From Acidimicrobiales bacterium (GTDB taxonomy: Bacteria; Actinomycetota; Acidimicrobiia; Acidimicrobiales; Aldehydirespiratoraceae), in NCBI GenBank assembly GCA_029263175.1, contig JAJCXZ010000101.1:34718-98717 (forward strand): a stretch of 64,000 bases of DNA, in the 5' to 3' direction. A model generated the notes under the pieces. That model searched no databases. It saw nothing but the letters and a program-made list of their open reading frames with translations, and was not told where the DNA came from. This document shows positions 61,342 through 64,000 of this stretch, one piece after another (position 1 is the stretch's first letter; each line of letters begins with the position of its first letter). A program made the position numbers and the translations under genes.

Positions 61342-61461
61342 GCACGCGGGTGATACAGCGGGCGTGAGCACGCGGGTGATACAGCGGGCGTGAGCACGCG
61401 GGTGATACAGCGGGCGTGAGCACGCGGGTGATACAGCGGGCGTGAGCACGCGGGTGGTGCA
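61332..61461 (+). repeat. Five tandem copies of a 26-bp repeat
   Basis: Units start at 61332, 61358, 61384, 61410 and 61436. The first four are identical; each contains GCGGGC followed by GTGAGCACGCGGGTGATACA. The fifth ends GGTGCA in place of GATACA. There are no spacers. The first unit includes the last codons and stop of the short-chain dehydrogenase gene, and the last one contains a GTG that opens the CoA-transferase frame. Confidence 0.97.
61338..61445 (+). other. Chain of four 9-codon reading frames joined by GTGA overlaps
   Basis: Each repeat unit holds a frame GTG...TGA that encodes MSTRVIQRA: 61338-61367, 61364-61393, 61390-61419 and 61416-61445. Because 30 bases minus the 4-base overlap equals the 26-base period, each stop overlaps the next start as GTGA. 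The chain begins at the dehydrogenase stop (61339-61341) and the fifth GTG (61442) opens the CoA-transferase frame. Whether any of it is translated is unknown; the geometry is certain. Confidence 0.6.
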
Positions 61462-61510
61462 GACGACCCGAGCGCGCGAGCATGAGTTCCTCACAACTGA
61501 GGGGGAACCC

Positions 61511-62695
61511 ATGCCCGGACCGCTGACGGGGATCCGAATCCTTGACCTGAGTCAGGTGGTGGCCGGCCCACTCGCCACGATGATGCTGGCCGAGCAGGGG
61601 GCCGAGGTATTCAAGGTCGAATCCCCGGCCGGGGAGACGATCCGCCTGGGGAATCCCGAGCAGCTCGCCGGGTTGTTCGCCAACAACAACCGGGGCAAGC
61701 GTTGCCTGAGCGTGGACCTGACCCAGGATGGCGCGGCTGCGGTGCTTCTCGACATGGCGGCCACTTGCGATGTGTTCGTCGAGAACTTCCGACCGGGGGT
61801 TGCCGCTCGCCTCGGTGTCGGTTACGACGAGGTCCGGGCCGCAAGTCCCGACATCATCTACTGCTCGATCAATGGGTTCGGAAACGATGGTCCGTACTCC
61901 GCCCGCCCTGCACTCGATCCGGTGATCCAGGCGCTGACCGGCATGGTGGCCGGACAGGCGAGCATGTCGCTTCCGTTCCCGGACCTGATCCGCACTCTGG
62001 TGGCCGACAAGGCAACCGCCTACACCGCGGCGCAGGCGATCACGGCTGCCTTGTTTGCCCGCGATCGTGGTGCCGGCGGACAGCGGCTCGATCTCGCCAT
62101 GCTCGACGCGGCGATGGCGTACTTCTGGCCCGACGGGATGAGCGATCACACCCATCCTGACGACCCCGGAGCCGCCCCGCTACGAGCGTGCGATCTCTAC
62201 CAGCTCGTCGACACCAGTGATGGCAAGATCGTCTACTTCATTGCCACCCAGGGACAGTTGGAGGGAATCTGGCGAGCGTTGGGCAAGCACGAGTATCTCG
62301 AGGACCCCGACTACAACGACATCAGGATCTTCGGCGCCGATCCCGCGAAGGCAATTGCCGCCTCGATGATGATCAACGAGATGATCGGTTCGTTCGCCAC
62401 CGCCGACATTGTCGAGCGAATGGCCGTCAACGAGATCCCTTGTGCTCCGGTATTGGAGCGTCACGAGGTGGTGGCAAACGAGCAGGTCATACACAACGAG
62501 ACCATTGTCGAATGGGATCACCCGACGATGGGACGGATGCGTCAGCCACGACCCGCAGTGCACTTCAGCGCGACCCCGGCCACGATTCGTACCCACCTCG
62601 GCACGACTGGCGAGCACACCGACGAAATCCTCGCCGAGTTCGGACACGGCGCAGACGCGATTGCCCGCCTCCGCCAACAGGGGATCGTGGCTTAG
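61511..62695 (+). CDS. Class III CoA-transferase (CaiB/BaiF family)
   Basis: 394 aa from ATG at 61511, which has GAGGGGG 6 bases upstream; GTG at 61442, in the last 26-bp repeat, would add 23 residues (STRVVQTTRAREHEF and on). Family III signatures: MPGPLTGIRILDLSQVVAGPL start, VFKVESPAGET, NNRGKRCLSVDL, then CDVFVENFRPGVA and the catalytic Asp in LDLAMLDAAMAYFW. It moves CoA between carboxylic acids without a ping-pong partner enzyme. It is downstream of the short-chain dehydrogenase, and its end overlaps the convergent molybdenum hydroxylase by 4 bases. Confidence 0.92.
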   Translation: MPGPLTGIRILDLSQVVAGPLATMMLAEQGAEVFKVESPAGETIRLGNPEQLAGLFANNNRGKRCLSVDLTQDGAAAVLLDMAATCDVFVENFRPGVAARLGVGYDEVRAASPDIIYCSINGFGNDGPYSARPALDPVIQALTGMVAGQASMSLPFPDLIRTLVADKATAYTAAQAITAALFARDRGAGGQRLDLAMLDAAMAYFWPDGMSDHTHPDDPGAAPLRACDLYQLVDTSDGKIVYFIATQGQLEGIWRALGKHEYLEDPDYNDIRIFGADPAKAIAASMMINEMIGSFATADIVERMAVNEIPCAPVLERHEVVANEQVIHNETIVEWDHPTMGRMRQPRPAVHFSATPATIRTHLGTTGEHTDEILAEFGHGADAIARLRQQGIVA

Positions 62696-64000
62696 CCGGC
62701 TGAACCAACCCGGAGCACTCGCATCGGCGTGATCGGCAGGTCGGCAAACCTTGTGCCGACGGCATCGCTAACAGCGTTGGCCACGGCCGCCAGCGTCGGC
62801 ACGATTCCCACTTCACCGACGCCTCGCACGCCGTAGGGGTGCTTGGGGTTGGGGACCTCGACCACGATCGTGTCGATCATCGGCAGGTCCGACGCGACTG
62901 GCATTCGGTAGTCGAGGAACGACGGATTCTCGAGCGTGCCATCGGGACTGTGGACGTACTCCTCGTTGAGCGCCCAACCGACGCCCTGCACCACACCACC
63001 TTGCATCTGGCCTTCGACATAGCTCGGGTGAATCGCTCGGCCCGCGTCCTGGGCGGTGGTGAAGCGAACCACCGACACGACGCCCGTCTCGGGGTCGATC
63101 TCCACATCGACCACCTGGGTCGAGAATCCCGGCCCGGCCCCCCGGGTCGTCTTGCTGGCGGTGACGGCAATGGGGCCGCCGGTGCGTGCGGCCGTGCCGG
63201 CGATGTCGCGCAAGCTCATGGGTGGAGCCGAGCCATCGGTGCGTTGCGCCCGACCGTCGACCCATTCGACGTCGTCGAGCTCGCACGACCATGTCAGAGC
63301 AGCGCGGCTGCACAGATCGGCTCGAAGTTCCTCGCAGGCGAGGGCGATCACGGCCGACGTTGCATGCGTCGTGCGGCTTCCACCGGTGACGTCGTTGAAT
63401 CCGACGGACTCGGTATCGGCCACCGCGACCCGGATCGTGTCGAGTTCGATGCCCAGTTCTTCCGCCGTGACGAGAGCGTTGGAGGCCCGGCTGCCGCCGA
63501 TGTCCGGTGAGCCGGTGAGCACACTCACGCCGCCGGAGTCGTCGACGCTGATCGTGACCGATGAGCTACCGGCCGCGTTGAACCAAAAGCCCGAAGCGAC
63601 GCCGCGACCCTGGTTGGGGCCGAGCGGCGCCTGGTAGTGATCACTGTCGCGAATCGCCGCGAGCGTTTCGACGAAGCCGATACGGGCGAAGGTCGGACCG
63701 TAGTAGGCCTGGGTGCCCTCGACCGCGGCGTTGCGGAGTCGCAGTTCGATGGGGTCCATGTCGAGTTCGATGGCAAGCTCGTCGATCACGCTCTCGACGC
63801 CGAACGCAGCCATCGGGCCGCCCGGAGCCCGATAGGCGTGCACCTTCGGCTTGTTGCAGACGACGTCCAATCCCTTCACGAGGAAGTTGGGTATGTCGTA
63901 GGAGGCAAGGAAGGTCATGATCGCCCCGTTCAGCGGCGAGCCCGGGAAGGCGCCCGCTTCGAGTGCCATCCAGGCATCGCACGCCACGATGCGTCCGGCG
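62692..64000 (-). CDS. Molybdenum hydroxylase Mo-binding subunit, C-terminal part (partial at right edge)
   Basis: The frame runs off the right edge, so the start is missing; at least 435 codons are seen. It has the active-site loop AYRAPGGP, DIGGSRASNALVTAEELGIE, IHPSYVEGQMQGGVVQGVGW and the base Glu in RGVGEVGIVPT. It is a close relative of the gene at 37625-39871: same loop type (not form I CO dehydrogenase) and many shared stretches such as GWALNEEY and FLDYRMPVASDLP. The Fe-S and FAD genes are not within the window. Substrate unknown. Confidence 0.93.
   Translation of the reverse strand, partial: AGRIVACDAWMALEAGAFPGSPLNGAIMTFLASYDIPNFLVKGLDVVCNKPKVHAYRAPGGPMAAFGVESVIDELAIELDMDPIELRLRNAAVEGTQAYYGPTFARIGFVETLAAIRDSDHYQAPLGPNQGRGVASGFWFNAAGSSSVTISVDDSGGVSVLTGSPDIGGSRASNALVTAEELGIELDTIRVAVADTESVGFNDVTGGSRTTHATSAVIALACEELRADLCSRAALTWSCELDDVEWVDGRAQRTDGSAPPMSLRDIAGTAARTGGPIAVTASKTTRGAGPGFSTQVVDVEIDPETGVVSVVRFTTAQDAGRAIHPSYVEGQMQGGVVQGVGWALNEEYVHSPDGTLENPSFLDYRMPVASDLPMIDTIVVEVPNPKHPYGVRGVGEVGIVPTLAAVANAVSDAVGTRFADLPITPMRVLRVGSAG

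Noticed and set aside
61332..61461. CRISPR-like array
   Set aside because: The 26-bp units abut directly with no unique spacers and no cas genes are near.

Overview
The window is GC-rich, densely coding chromosomal DNA with many GTG/TTG starts and many 1-8 bp gene overlaps. The gene content points to a free-living aerobic actinobacterium, most likely class Acidimicrobiia: a KstR-like regulator, many acyl-CoA enzymes, a DUF1800/DUF1501 pair with S-layer-homology-like repeats, several large GGDEF/EAL proteins and a two-cysteine-pair sugar C-methyltransferase set. This placement is inference from gene content, not from a marker gene. I saw no tRNA, rRNA, CRISPR array, phage or transposase. No stretch longer than 300 bases lacks a gene; the longest gaps (about 150-230 bp) are described below.

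Layout. 1-2056: end of an EAL phosphodiesterase, a KstR-like TetR regulator and a Crp/Fnr regulator. 2053-3920: flotillin and its NfeD-like partner. 3985-8374: hydroxyacid dehydrogenase, cyclic-nucleotide-binding protein, ribokinase, nucleoside hydrolase and two unknown proteins, all on + and closely packed; ribokinase plus nucleoside hydrolase make a nucleoside/ribose salvage unit. 8387-13399: envelope DUF3048 protein, RNB-family ribonuclease, DUF4332 protein, methionine aminopeptidase. 13424-20573: two multidomain c-di-GMP proteins and, directly before the second, an N-acyltransferase of the LuxI/FeeM fold; this is a possible signal synthase/receptor pair. 20589-27546: TetR regulator, two alpha/beta hydrolases, enoyl-CoA hydratase, HrpB helicase, and a PLP-fold protein that has lost its Schiff-base lysine. 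27660-37348: DUF1501/DUF1800 pair, VIT1-like transporter, vWA lipoprotein, then gluQ-ppx/gppA-hydrolase.

37350-42720: three-subunit molybdenum hydroxylase with a MoaD-like protein and an MFS transporter. 42765-50584: acyl-CoA dehydrogenase with its DUF6285 and aminoglycoside-phosphotransferase-like companions, an aminotransferase, a GMC oxidoreductase and two convergent acyl-CoA dehydrogenases. 50628-55193: glycosyltransferase, then a MarR gene divergent from a split B12-dependent acyl-CoA mutase and its G-protein chaperone; a 28-bp AT-rich palindrome sits between them. 55206-60477: a minus-strand operon for a CDP-linked C-methylated sugar. 60610-64000: short-chain dehydrogenase, a chain of 26-bp repeats, a class III CoA-transferase, and the start-less end of a second molybdenum hydroxylase.

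The strongest unusual points are the acyltransferase/10-TM GGDEF-EAL pair, the 26-bp repeat whose units are 9-codon reading frames coupled by GTGA overlaps, the lysine-less PLP-fold protein, and the isobutyryl-CoA-mutase-type operon with its operator.
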